Positions 20,079 to 28,967 of a stretch of 64,000 nt of DNA are shown one piece after another (position 1 is the first letter of the stretch; the number at the start of each line of letters is the position of its first letter). The stretch is from Oceanospirillum sanctuarii (GTDB lineage: Bacteria; Pseudomonadota; Gammaproteobacteria; Pseudomonadales; Halomonadaceae). The notes under the pieces are model-generated. The model was not told the origin of the DNA and ran no database searches. It saw only the letters and a list, made by a program, of their open reading frames with translations. The stretch covers positions 248,001-312,000 of the forward strand of contig NZ_MTBA01000001.1 of the NCBI RefSeq assembly GCF_002150805.1, in the 5' to 3' direction. The translations under genes and the position numbers were made by a program.

Positions 20079-20729
20079 ATGAAAGTTCATGCTGCTCAGT
20101 GGCTGGCTATTGTCGAGGCCTGTCTGCTGGTTGCACTTGGTGTGCAACTGATTAACGCTTCCGATCTTCTTGTCGGTGGAACAGCCGGTATCGGCCTGAT
20201 TCTGCTGCAATTTATGCCTGAACTCACCTTTGGTGAGGTTTTCTTTCTGGTAAACCTGCCGTTTTATCTGATTGCGATTCGCTATCTGGGTATGGGCTTT
20301 ACCCTGCGTACCTTTGGTGCCGTGACTCTGTTGTCAGTATTTGCGGATCTGATTGAGAGTAATATCAGTCTGGAGTTGGCTCACCCACTGATCGCTTCTG
20401 TTTTGGGTGGATTGCTGATCGGTCTGGGGCTGACCTTTCTGATTCGTGCTCAGGCTTCCCTGGGTGGTATTACCATTCTGGCGGTATTTCTGGAACGTCG
20501 TATGGGCATTAATGCCGCCCGAACCACGCTGACCACGGACATGTCCATCCTCATGTGTGGCTTTATCTTCTTTGATGCTTTGACCGTCTGTTATTCCATC
20601 GCCGCCTTTATTGCAGTGGGTTCTGTGATGGGACGTTATCGCAAACCAGCTTTCACGCCGCCTGAAGAAGCGGCTCTGAAAACGGAACGTGAAAAACTTC
20701 CTTTAAAGCGGGAAGCGGTTAAAGCCTGA
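20079..20729 (+). CDS. YitT family membrane protein
   Basis: A 216-residue integral membrane protein with five or six helices and the VGGTAGIGLILLQF and SLGGITILAVFLERRMGIN repeats typical of the YitT/DUF161 family, which is usually called a putative transporter without a firm substrate. ATG 20079 is chosen because TTTGGAG lies just upstream and the protein then begins at the first helix. The charged C-terminal tail (EREKLPLKREAVKA) is cytoplasmic. A strong terminator follows. Confidence 0.82.
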   Translation: MKVHAAQWLAIVEACLLVALGVQLINASDLLVGGTAGIGLILLQFMPELTFGEVFFLVNLPFYLIAIRYLGMGFTLRTFGAVTLLSVFADLIESNISLELAHPLIASVLGGLLIGLGLTFLIRAQASLGGITILAVFLERRMGINAARTTLTTDMSILMCGFIFFDALTVCYSIAAFIAVGSVMGRYRKPAFTPPEEAALKTEREKLPLKREAVKA

Positions 20730-20768
20730 TTCAAGTTTTCTTACTCTTCTTATCTCTCCCATTTTGAG

Positions 20769-20798
20769 AAGCGGCAGTTTTTACTGCCGCTTTTTTTG
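20769..20798 (+). terminator. rho-independent terminator after yitT-like gene
   Basis: GCGGCAG stem, TTTTTA loop, CTGCCGC and seven T residues. Confidence 0.9.
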
Positions 20799-20945
20799 TG
20801 CTCTTATTTCCCACTTTAATCACACAAAGCTGTTTCTGGATTCGCTAAAGGGTTTATCGGTTTTGGCTCAGATCAGGCATGGTTTAAGTAATCGGAAAGC
20901 ACAGATAATAATGTTTCCCATTTCGATAATTGAGCTTTAGTATCA

Positions 20946-20986
20946 AAAGCTTGTCGCTTTTTAAATTGAAAGCTTGTAACGCTTTC
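20946..20986 (+). promoter_or_regulatory. paired operator-like dyads upstream of the multicopper oxidase gene
   Basis: Two related dyads, AAAAGC-TTGTC-GCTTTT (about 20945-20961) and GAAAGC-TTGTAAC-GCTTTC (20968-20986), share the core AAAGCTTGT and lie 42 bases before the start codon. Their size and symmetry resemble binding sites of a dimeric regulator, possibly of the MerR/CueR type that controls copper genes. No regulator gene is adjacent. Confidence 0.5.
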
Positions 20987-21028
20987 AGGTGGTTAGAGTT
21001 TTTATCGGTCAATGTGTAGGGGAAAGAA

Positions 21029-22471
21029 TTGGATAGCCTCAATAAACTGAAACAGTCAGTTGCCAGCGATGCGGTAACACAGGATTCAGGACTTACGCGC
21101 AGAAGTTTTCTTCAAATGGGTGGTTTGGGCATTGCCGCTGCGATGATGCCTCGATGGAGTCTGGCGCATATCGACTCAGGCTTTGCCTATCATTACCGAC
21201 TGACGGCCGAGCCTGCTAAAGCGGAATTGGTTCCCGGTTTTACAACTGATGTATTGGCTTTTAATGGTGATATTCCGGCACCTGTAATTCGTGCAAAGCA
21301 GGGGCAACCGGTACGTATCGAATTTACCAATAAACTAAACGAACCAACGACTATTCACTGGCATGGACTGCGCATTCCCATTGAGATGGATGGTGTTCCT
21401 TTTCTGAGTCAGAAGCCCATTATGCCCGGGGAAACTTTTGTTTATGAGTTCACTCCGCCGGATGCCGGTACTTTCTGGTATCACCCGCACATGAACAGTA
21501 CCGAGCAACTGGGGCGGGGTTTGGTTGGTGCTATGGTGGTTGAGGAAGCGATCAAGCCTGACTTTGATGTGGATGAAGTCCTTATCCTGAAGCATTGGCA
21601 TCTGGACAAGAAGGGCGGCTGGAAAGCGCTGACCCGTCCTCGTTACGCCGCCCGGATGGGAACACCGGGAGAGTGGGGTACTGCTAATGGTGTTAACAAC
21701 CCCCGTTATAACTTCCGTCCCGGCAGCCGTGTGCGTTTGCGTCTGGCCAATGTCGATAACACCATGACCTATCAGTTGCGTTTGAAGGGTGTGAAAGCTC
21801 AGGTGATTGCCATTGATGGTAACCCCGTACTTAACCCATTCCCGTTCGAGGGGCATAAAATCGGCCCTGGCATGCGACTGGATCTGGCTTTTGTTATGCC
21901 GGAAGCTGCTGTAGCCAACAACAAAGTTGTACTGGAATACCAGTTGGGTAAGTTCGGTTTTCCGATTGCCAACTTTGCGTCCACCTCGGAATCAGCCTTG
22001 CCGAAGAAGCCACTGCCTAAACTGGCGATGAACCCGATTCCGGTGCCGGATATCGAAAACGCGGAAACCCTGCCTTTTGTCTTTGAATGGGAGGGGGCGA
22101 TTAGTCCGGTGGACGAGAAGGGTGAAACCCATGATACCTTCTGGCTGATTAATCGACGCCCCTGGCAGGGAATGGGGCCAGGTAATATTCCTGATCCTGT
22201 GGCCGATCTAACCTTGGGTAAGAGCTATATTTTCGACCTGAAAAATAATACCCAGTATCACCATCCGATCCATATTCATGGGCATACATTCCTTGTGCTG
22301 GAAATAGATGGCGAGCCAGTCACACCTTTTTATACTGATACCGTGTTATTAGGTAAAAATGGACGTGCCAAAGCGGCCTTTGTCGCTGATAATCCCGGTC
22401 GGTGGATGTACCACTGTCATGTGATTGAACACATGAAAACCGGACTTATGGGATACGTGAAGGTAAGTTAA
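21029..22471 (+). CDS. Tat-exported multicopper oxidase
   Basis: A 480-residue periplasmic multicopper oxidase starting at TTG 21029 after GGGGAAAG. A twin-arginine signal (LTRRSFLQMGG, residues 22-32) precedes a hydrophobic stretch and AHA-like cleavage region near 46. All four copper motifs are present: IHWHG, FWYHPHMNS, HPIHIHGH and the long HCHVIEHMKTGLM, whose final Met supplies the type 1 axial ligand. The family oxidises phenols, Cu(I), Mn(II) or bilirubin with reduction of O2 to water. There is no Met-rich insert like that of CueO. The next gene begins 46 bases downstream, probably in the same operon. The substrate is not decidable. Confidence 0.93.
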   Translation: MDSLNKLKQSVASDAVTQDSGLTRRSFLQMGGLGIAAAMMPRWSLAHIDSGFAYHYRLTAEPAKAELVPGFTTDVLAFNGDIPAPVIRAKQGQPVRIEFTNKLNEPTTIHWHGLRIPIEMDGVPFLSQKPIMPGETFVYEFTPPDAGTFWYHPHMNSTEQLGRGLVGAMVVEEAIKPDFDVDEVLILKHWHLDKKGGWKALTRPRYAARMGTPGEWGTANGVNNPRYNFRPGSRVRLRLANVDNTMTYQLRLKGVKAQVIAIDGNPVLNPFPFEGHKIGPGMRLDLAFVMPEAAVANNKVVLEYQLGKFGFPIANFASTSESALPKKPLPKLAMNPIPVPDIENAETLPFVFEWEGAISPVDEKGETHDTFWLINRRPWQGMGPGNIPDPVADLTLGKSYIFDLKNNTQYHHPIHIHGHTFLVLEIDGEPVTPFYTDTVLLGKNGRAKAAFVADNPGRWMYHCHVIEHMKTGLMGYVKVS

Positions 22472-22517
22472 ACCCTTGCCTTCCATCTGGGGCGACCGAG
22501 TCGCCGGAGAGCAAGGC

Positions 22518-23795
22518 ATGGCGCAAAAAAAGCTGCTGCAACAGGTAAGAAAACTTTCAGATCGTATGGTAGAACTGCAGGCTCCTATCCGTGTGCTGGA
22601 TGCGGTGAACTGGGATAAAGAGGTGCGTCAGCAGTTCTTTGCCAATAAAGCCCAGAAACTGCCGGTAGTGACACCGGAGATGTATCAGCAGCGGGATCTG
22701 GGGTTTGATCCTCAGGCATTGCGTCATGCTTTCAGCGATCTTGAGCAGGAGATCAGCCGCTCTATTGGGCAGCTGAACCCTATGGCTCGCCTGATGAAGC
22801 GCATGTGCAACGAGTACCGACAGGTGCTGCGTATGCTGGAGTCCCGGGGCACGCCGGATTTTCACCACTATTCCGTTGAGCTATACGGCCACCCTCATGA
22901 TGTTTTCCACGCCGGTGATCCGACGCTGGCAGAGCTTGCGATCATGTTGGAAGAGCCTCTGGTACAGCTGATTGATCATGAAGTACTGCCGGATGAACCC
23001 AAGGATATCTCCGCGGAAGATGCCGTAACCTACCTGGATAAAGTACTGAGCCAAAGTATGCCGGGTCTGAATGCTCGAGTGATTCTGTCCGATGGTATTG
23101 TCAGTGATGCGGCAGCGGGTAGTGATTACATCAAACTGAATAAAGATGTGAAGTTCTCCCACCGGGAGTTGGATCTTCTGGAAGCTCATGAAGGCTGGAT
23201 CCATGTCGGCACCACCCAGAACGGTCTGGCTCAGCCCTATCTGACCTGTCTGGCTAAGGGGACGCCAAGCTCGACGGTAACTCAGGAAGGGCTTGCGGTG
23301 CTAACTGAGATTATCACCCTGCGTTCAACCCCTAAGCGCCTTTCCAAACTGGTAAACCGTATTCGTGCTGTAACTCTGGCTGCGGATGGCGCGGACTTTA
23401 TTGAGGTTTACCGTTATCTGCTGGATAAAGGCATCAGTGAGGATGACAGCTACACCATTGCCAGCCGTACTTTCCGCGGCAGTCTGCCGGATGGTATGCC
23501 GTTCACCAAGGATCTGGCTTACATCAAGGGTTTTGTACTGACCTACAACTTTTTTAGGGTTGCTGTTCAGAAGGGGCGGATTGATCTTCTTCAGCTGCTG
23601 TTGGTGGGCAAAATCCAGCTGGAAGATTTCCGCCTGATTTCTGAACTGCATGAGCAGGGTATCGTTGCTGGGCCTAAGTTTTTACCGCCGCATTTTCAGG
23701 ATATGCGCGGGCTGGTAACCTGGCTCAGCTTTGGTCGCTTTATCGGCTCGCTGAAGTTTGATCAGCTGGAGAAAGACTATAGTCCGCTGTTCTGA
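22518..23795 (+). CDS. DUF1704 / QEGLA-motif protein, MATCAP-like metallopeptidase homologue
   Basis: A 425-residue protein of the family annotated as flavohemoglobin expression-modulating QEGLA motif protein (TIGR02421, DUF1704). TVTQEGLAVLTEI carries the name motif. Just before it, EAHEGWIHVGT gives an HExxxH arrangement, the zinc site seen in the related eukaryotic tubulin detyrosinase MATCAP, with the QEGLA Glu as probable third ligand. Both sets are intact, so a metallopeptidase activity is plausible, although the bacterial substrate is unknown. I chose ATG 22518 with GGAGA upstream over a TTG at 22476. It follows the multicopper oxidase closely and ends before a terminator at 23903-23962. 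Confidence 0.85.
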   Translation: MAQKKLLQQVRKLSDRMVELQAPIRVLDAVNWDKEVRQQFFANKAQKLPVVTPEMYQQRDLGFDPQALRHAFSDLEQEISRSIGQLNPMARLMKRMCNEYRQVLRMLESRGTPDFHHYSVELYGHPHDVFHAGDPTLAELAIMLEEPLVQLIDHEVLPDEPKDISAEDAVTYLDKVLSQSMPGLNARVILSDGIVSDAAAGSDYIKLNKDVKFSHRELDLLEAHEGWIHVGTTQNGLAQPYLTCLAKGTPSSTVTQEGLAVLTEIITLRSTPKRLSKLVNRIRAVTLAADGADFIEVYRYLLDKGISEDDSYTIASRTFRGSLPDGMPFTKDLAYIKGFVLTYNFFRVAVQKGRIDLLQLLLVGKIQLEDFRLISELHEQGIVAGPKFLPPHFQDMRGLVTWLSFGRFIGSLKFDQLEKDYSPLF

Positions 23796-23828
23796 TGACT
23801 CGCTAACTGTTTGATTTAGCAATTATAA

Positions 23829-23861
23829 GCTGCCACAGATCAGTGAATTGGATGTGGCAGC
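23829..23861 (+). other. stem-loop after the DUF1704 gene
   Basis: A perfect 9-bp stem (GCTGCCACA with TGTGGCAGC) around a 15-base loop, 34 bases after the stop. There is no T-run, so it is probably an mRNA 3' structure rather than a terminator. Confidence 0.5.
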
Positions 23862-23902
23862 CATTCTGTCTAGAGTTATCTCAGTCTGATGTTAAGATAA
23901 GC

Positions 23903-23962
23903 AGCCATTGGCCTCTGAATGAACCTCACCTTTGCAGGAAAACCAGAGCCAGTGGCTTTTTT
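23903..23962 (+). terminator. probable rho-independent terminator
   Basis: GCCATTGGCCTCTG pairs with CAGAGCCAGTGGC (one bulge, one wobble) and is followed by six T residues. It closes the multicopper oxidase/DUF1704 unit. Confidence 0.7.
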
Positions 23963-24011
23963 GTCGAACTTCAAAATTCCAGGTATAGATTTCAGCGTTA
24001 GGGGCTAGGTA

Positions 24012-24182
24012 ATGGATCGGGTAGCATTGGGTCGTGTTTTTATGAATGGTGGTGGCTTGTTACTGGTTTCCACGGCGGCGGTGAACTGGGCTGAAATCAT
24101 TGGTATTGATAACGGCTATCTGGCTATCGGCGGCACCATCGCAATGGTTATCGGCTACGGCCTTGGCCGGAATGAGCTTTAA
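24012..24182 (+). CDS. 56-residue hydrophobic membrane peptide
   Basis: An open frame of 56 codons starting at ATG 24012 with an AGGGG-like ribosome site about 9 bases upstream and ending TAA. The product (start MDRVALGRVF, end GYGLGRNEL) has two hydrophobic stretches, residues 11-25 and 35-50, separated by a WAEIIGIDNG loop, so it could form a small two-helix hairpin. It lies between the terminator of the DUF1704 unit and the GGDEF gene. I recognise no family. Codon choice matches the neighbouring genes, which supports coding. Confidence 0.55.
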   Translation: MDRVALGRVFMNGGGLLLVSTAAVNWAEIIGIDNGYLAIGGTIAMVIGYGLGRNEL

Positions 24183-24290
24183 TTGTTGGAAGCCCATGTT
24201 GGGATTCGTTGCGTTATCTGAATAAAGATCTTCTTTGAGCCGGGGTTTATCCCGGCAGATACAGTCTCCTATAGTTTTGGAACCTGCGGG

Positions 24291-26720
24291 ATGTCAGCAC
24301 CAAGTCAAACGCACTCTCTCCGCTCTATCCTCGGCCAATATCGTATGTTTGTGTTGGCTGCCCTTTTAGTGGCTGCGGCCTGCAGCCTGATTGTTTTTCT
24401 GAGTATCAAGCTGACTGAAAAGGCTTTCTATCAGTCTCTGGAACAGGAGTCAGCAGTTCTGGAGAAAAGTTTTAACAGTTTGTTGGAACGTACTTATAAA
24501 AATATGGAAATGATTGCGACCTTCGTGAGCAGCAACAGCGAAGTTCAGCAACTTTTCTATAGTGGCAAGCTTGCTGTTGAAGCTGAGGGCGGAGGCCCCG
24601 GTGGTGATGCGGCCGCAATGTTCCGTAATGCTCTCTACGCTTCCGTTTCACCCGGTTGGAAAAAGATTCAGGATAAGTTTGATGCCCGTCAGCTGCACTT
24701 CCATCTTGGTCCGGGATCTCTGAGTTTTCTGCGGGTTCATCGCCCGGAAAAATTCGGTGATCGGATGGATGATCTGCGTTTCACCGTTGTTGATACTAAT
24801 AGGATGCTACAGCCTGTTAAAGGTTTTGAAACAGGAAGAGTTTATTCAGGCTTGCGGGGTGTTGTACCTGTGTTTGCTGTTGATATTAAAACTCAGCAAG
24901 AGGTACATGTTGGTGCACTGGAGGTGGGAACCTCTTTTAAAACAGTATTGGATATTTTTGATCGTACCCAAAATGTCGGGGCTGGCGTTGTACTGAAAAA
25001 AGACCATGTTGAGAATGCGATGTGGCCAGCTTACGTCAAAGAGCACTTCGATTCTCTGGTTCAGGGCTGCGAATGTTATCTGGAAGCTGAGTCACGTTCC
25101 GGTGAGCTCAGTGAGATGATCCGTCAGGCATCGTTTGATCATGCAACGAATGATGATCATAACCACAGGGCGATGCTTTTCCCCCTTGGGGATCGCTACT
25201 ATGGCTTCACTCTGGTTCCTCTTTTTGATTATCGGAACAGCCTGATCAGTCAGGATCCTGAGAACCAGGTAGGCTATATCGCTTTCTGGTTTGACCGGAC
25301 TGATGCTTACCAGCACTTCCTGAACACTAAAAAACAGTATCTCTTTTTTGGTTCGGCAGGATTTGTTTTCGTCACTTTGATAATGCTGTTGGTTGTTCGT
25401 TTCTATACGAGGCATCTGTCGCGTCAGGTTGAAGAGAAAACTCAGGCACTACAGGAAAGTACGGATCAACTTAAAGCTGCTCAGAAGGTTGCGCATATCG
25501 GTCATTGGCAATGGAGTCCGGCAACGGATCAGTTAGCGTTTTCTGATGAGGTCTATCGAATACTGGGATTGGATCAGGGACTGAATGCTGATCTCGATCT
25601 GTTCCTTTCCTGCGTCCACAAGGACGATCGGAATGCCGTGCGGGATGCATTTCTGAAGGTAAAGCAGGGCTCTGCCTGCAATTTGACCCATAAAGTTGAG
25701 ACTTCATCGGGTGATGTGATTCATGTCAGAAATCGTATGCAGGCTTTAAGAAGCAGCACTGGTGAGGTTGATCGCATTTTGGGGACAGTACAGGATATTT
25801 CCCATCAGATAGAGCTTCAGAAAGCTATTGAGGCTAAGGAACGCCTTTATCGCCAGATTTTTGAGCGTAACCGTGCGGTAAAGCTGCTACTGAATCCGAA
25901 GACTGGCGATATTATCGATGCTAATGATGCAGCACAGCGTTATTACGGTTATAGCCATGAAGAGCTGACTAGTATGCGTATTGACCAGATTAATACGTTG
26001 TCTATTGAGGAGTTAAGAACGGAGTTTGGGCGTATTCAGGATGAACATCGTGATTACGGTTCTTTTAAACACCGTTTGGCCAATGGCGACATCCGCGATG
26101 TTGAGGTCTACACCAGTAATGTGGAATATGATGATCAACACTTCTATCACTCGATTATTTTTGATGTGACTGAACGGAACCAGATGATGGCGCAGCTGCA
26201 GAAAGCAGCTATGCATGACAGCCTGACCGGGCTTTTTAACCGCAGAAGTGTTGATTATCGGGCTGAGCCTGAAATAGCCCATTATCAGCGCTCCGGTCAG
26301 TATTTCTCAGTTATGATGCTGGACATTGATCACTTTAAGCGTTTTAACGATACCTATGGTCATGATGTCGGAGATATTGTGCTTAAAGCGGTTGCCTGTC
26401 AGATTGAATCTCAGGTTCGCGGGAGTGATCTGGTCGGCCGTTTTGGTGGTGAAGAGTTTATTGTTTTAGCACCGGATACTAATCGGGCGAGTGCGTTAAA
26501 ACTTGCCGAACGTATTATTAGTGCGGTTCGTGAGCATGAGATTGAGGTTGGCGGAGAGAAACTCCATATTACTCTTTCGGCAGGTGTGGCCACTTTAGGT
26601 GAGAGCTTTGTGCCTGAAAAAGTGACAGATCTGAAAGATTGTTTCTATCATCTGGTCAAGCATGCGGACGAACAACTCTATCAAGCTAAGGAACAAGGAA
26701 GAGATCAGGTTTGCGGTTGA
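24291..26720 (+). CDS. Cache-PAS-PAS diguanylate cyclase
   Basis: An 809-residue inner-membrane sensor cyclase. Helices at about 19-40 and 352-376 enclose a long periplasmic sensor region that looks like a double Cache domain. Two PAS domains follow (about 400-510, starting AAQKVAHIGHWQWSP, and 525-640), then a GGDEF domain (645-805) with the intact RFGGEEF variant. An RGSD inhibitory site lies exactly five residues before GGEEF, so product inhibition is expected. There is no EAL domain. It is convergent with a response-regulator phosphodiesterase gene 41 bases away, an opposing pair. Confidence 0.93.
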   Translation: MSAPSQTHSLRSILGQYRMFVLAALLVAAACSLIVFLSIKLTEKAFYQSLEQESAVLEKSFNSLLERTYKNMEMIATFVSSNSEVQQLFYSGKLAVEAEGGGPGGDAAAMFRNALYASVSPGWKKIQDKFDARQLHFHLGPGSLSFLRVHRPEKFGDRMDDLRFTVVDTNRMLQPVKGFETGRVYSGLRGVVPVFAVDIKTQQEVHVGALEVGTSFKTVLDIFDRTQNVGAGVVLKKDHVENAMWPAYVKEHFDSLVQGCECYLEAESRSGELSEMIRQASFDHATNDDHNHRAMLFPLGDRYYGFTLVPLFDYRNSLISQDPENQVGYIAFWFDRTDAYQHFLNTKKQYLFFGSAGFVFVTLIMLLVVRFYTRHLSRQVEEKTQALQESTDQLKAAQKVAHIGHWQWSPATDQLAFSDEVYRILGLDQGLNADLDLFLSCVHKDDRNAVRDAFLKVKQGSACNLTHKVETSSGDVIHVRNRMQALRSSTGEVDRILGTVQDISHQIELQKAIEAKERLYRQIFERNRAVKLLLNPKTGDIIDANDAAQRYYGYSHEELTSMRIDQINTLSIEELRTEFGRIQDEHRDYGSFKHRLANGDIRDVEVYTSNVEYDDQHFYHSIIFDVTERNQMMAQLQKAAMHDSLTGLFNRRSVDYRAEPEIAHYQRSGQYFSVMMLDIDHFKRFNDTYGHDVGDIVLKAVACQIESQVRGSDLVGRFGGEEFIVLAPDTNRASALKLAERIISAVREHEIEVGGEKLHITLSAGVATLGESFVPEKVTDLKDCFYHLVKHADEQLYQAKEQGRDQVCG

Positions 26721-26761
26721 GTTGCTCGCTGGAATAGCCTTGTACTAATGGGGATGATGAC

Positions 26762-27853
26762 TCAAAGAATCAGGTCATCGATCTCCATTTCGATATTCGG
26801 ATCCGGATATTCCAGACGTACAGCCTCGATTTCATCAATCAGTCCCAAAAACAGCTCAGCCAGTTTTGGATCAAAGTGCTTTCCGGTTTCGTTGCGAATA
26901 TAGCCGACAGCATCGTCCAGCGCCCAAGGTGTTTTGTAGGGGCGGATTGAGCGTAGTGCATCAAAGACATCGCACAATGCGACAATTCTGCTTTCCAGTG
27001 GAATCTCTTCACCTTTCAGACCGTTCGGATAACCTGAACCATCCCAGCGTTCATGGTGAGACAGGGCGACTTCTGCAGCCATCTTCATTAAAGGTGTTTT
27101 AGCATCAGCCAGAATCTCATGTCCGATGCGGGCATGAGATTTCATAACATTAAATTCCTGCTCGTCCAGCTTACCGCGTTTCATCAGTACGCCATCCGGA
27201 ATCCCGATTTTGCCGACATCGTGCATTTGAGCGGCTTTTTTAAGCTGATTGGCAAAGGCTTCATCGCCAGTGGCAGCCTTGGTTAGCAGATAAACACTTT
27301 CTGACATGCGGATGACATGAGTACCGGTTTCGTTATCCCGGAATTCCGTTGCACGGCCCAGTCGGTAGAGAATCTCATCCCGGGTTTGCTCCAGTTCCTG
27401 AGTCTGGCGTTTTACCTCTGCATCCAGATTGTCCCTTTCCTGAGTCAGTTCGATATTAAGCCGAACCAGTCTTAGGCCGTTACGAACCCGAAGCAGAAGT
27501 TCATGGATATGCAAAGGTTTGGTCAGATAATCCAGCGCACCCAGTTCCAGAGCGGTGATCTTGTCTTCGGAGGAGGTCATTGCTGTGAGCACAATAATCT
27601 GAGGCGGATTGTCCAGTTCAGCCTGTAGCAGTTTCATCAGATCCAGCCCATGCAACCGGGGCATGCTGAGATCCAGCAGGATCAGCTCAACGGGATGCTG
27701 GCGACAGAAATCGAGCACACTTTCCGGTTTCGTGGTGCAGTGCAGATTATTACAGCCGACTTTTCCCAGAGCGCTTCTGACCAGACGAACATTTGCCTCT
27801 TCGTCGTCGACGATAAGAATGCAGGCATCGATCAGGGCTTCATCAAAGAACAT
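26762..27853 (-). CDS. response regulator with HD-GYP c-di-GMP phosphodiesterase domain
   Basis: A 363-residue cytoplasmic protein. The receiver domain (10-125) has the acidic VDDEE cluster, phospho-acceptor Asp 61 in LLDLSMP, Thr in LTAMTS and Lys in LTKPL. A coiled linker (130-170) joins it to an HD-GYP domain with HDVGKIGIP and HHERWDGSGYPNGLKGEEIP, all metal-binding residues present. It should hydrolyse c-di-GMP under control of an unidentified kinase. No kinase gene is adjacent on this strand; the hybrid kinase at 9.6-13.5 kb is the nearest candidate. It is convergent with the Cache-PAS-GGDEF gene. Confidence 0.93.
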   Translation of the reverse strand: MFFDEALIDACILIVDDEEANVRLVRSALGKVGCNNLHCTTKPESVLDFCRQHPVELILLDLSMPRLHGLDLMKLLQAELDNPPQIIVLTAMTSSEDKITALELGALDYLTKPLHIHELLLRVRNGLRLVRLNIELTQERDNLDAEVKRQTQELEQTRDEILYRLGRATEFRDNETGTHVIRMSESVYLLTKAATGDEAFANQLKKAAQMHDVGKIGIPDGVLMKRGKLDEQEFNVMKSHARIGHEILADAKTPLMKMAAEVALSHHERWDGSGYPNGLKGEEIPLESRIVALCDVFDALRSIRPYKTPWALDDAVGYIRNETGKHFDPKLAELFLGLIDEIEAVRLEYPDPNIEMEIDDLIL

Positions 27854-27986
27854 CCGGTAGCGCTCCGTTTCAGGCTTCTGTTACACAACTAAACATATAT
27901 TTTATTTGCAGATAAAAAATTGCACAACTGATTATTTATGCAAATACTCTATCTTTCCTGATTGATACGGTTTCTGTTTATTCGAT

Positions 27987-28796
27987 TCAGCGCCATTGTA
28001 GCCAGTAGTGGTAGGCTACCTGGTTGCTGCTCTCAAGGGTTTGACGGAAGCGATCACTGGGCTTCTGCAGACATTCAACCGGTATAATCTCAGGTTCTGT
28101 CCAACCGGTTTCTTCATTCAGATAGTCGCGCTGGTAGCCCCAGGTGCCGCAGGAGAGCAGACTGTCGTAACCCATATCCCGTTCGCAAATCACACAGGTC
28201 TCGAATTCCGTCCGAATATGCTGCCCCTCAACGCCGTAACTGTCTGAGACATAAGGGGTATCGTAGATAGCAACGGTTGAAGCTCTGACAGGTCTGCCGC
28301 TCCAGGGCTTATCCAGATCATCCATTGGGGTTTGGTGGGTGCCATACCCGTGCTCCATTGGTGAGTTGTCGTAGAAGGGGGTGTAAGCCTCATCGGGTAT
28401 ATCGATCTGAATCGCCTTTTCTCCCTCAAAAAGTTGCGCGGTTGTCTTGCGGATCTGGAGTAGCCGGTATCGATTACACGCCGCTTTGTTGAGTCCTTTC
28501 ACTGTACCCTGAGTATTCGCAAAGAAGTGGATCTCAAGCCCTATGCCGGTGGCATTGTCGCCGGCAACATAACGGGCATCGGTTCGTCCACTGTGATACC
28601 AGGGTTGGGAAAAGGCCAGAATACCGACTTGAGAAGGGGATGCGGATTGGCTGAAAACCGGGCAGGATTTACCCACGGTTAAGGTATCGGCCAAAGCCAA
28701 AGGTGTTACCGACAGAGTAAGCCCTAAGCTGCAGAGTAGTATCAAAACGATAGCCAAAGCTTTGTCCGGCAAGTGCAGTTGTAAGCGCATTGTCAT
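27987..28796 (-). CDS. hypothetical exported protein
   Basis: A 269-residue protein with a Sec signal peptide: MTMRLQLHLPDK, a hydrophobic core, then LALA before ADTLTVG, giving cleavage near residue 35. I placed the start at the second in-frame ATG (28796) because ACGGAG lies at proper distance there; an upstream ATG at 28838 has no such site and would give an odd leader. The mature part has several Cys residues (for example CVICERDMGY and LLSCGTWGYQ), suggesting disulfides, and many Tyr and Trp. No family recognised. It is divergent from a lipoprotein gene across 171 bases. Confidence 0.7.
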   Translation of the reverse strand: MTMRLQLHLPDKALAIVLILLCSLGLTLSVTPLALADTLTVGKSCPVFSQSASPSQVGILAFSQPWYHSGRTDARYVAGDNATGIGLEIHFFANTQGTVKGLNKAACNRYRLLQIRKTTAQLFEGEKAIQIDIPDEAYTPFYDNSPMEHGYGTHQTPMDDLDKPWSGRPVRASTVAIYDTPYVSDSYGVEGQHIRTEFETCVICERDMGYDSLLSCGTWGYQRDYLNEETGWTEPEIIPVECLQKPSDRFRQTLESSNQVAYHYWLQWR

Positions 28797-28967
28797 AGAA
28801 TTACTCCGTATGACTGAGTACGATCTAAGTGTAGACAAAGGCTTAGGGTTTACAGGTAATAGCAGCCTTAATTTGTTGGTTTCCGGTTTGTTGGGTAGCT
28901 ATTTACTTGTTCTTATGTGTGCGTTATGGGTCTTGCCTAGTGCAGGACCGGATTTAAATGGGAGAAA

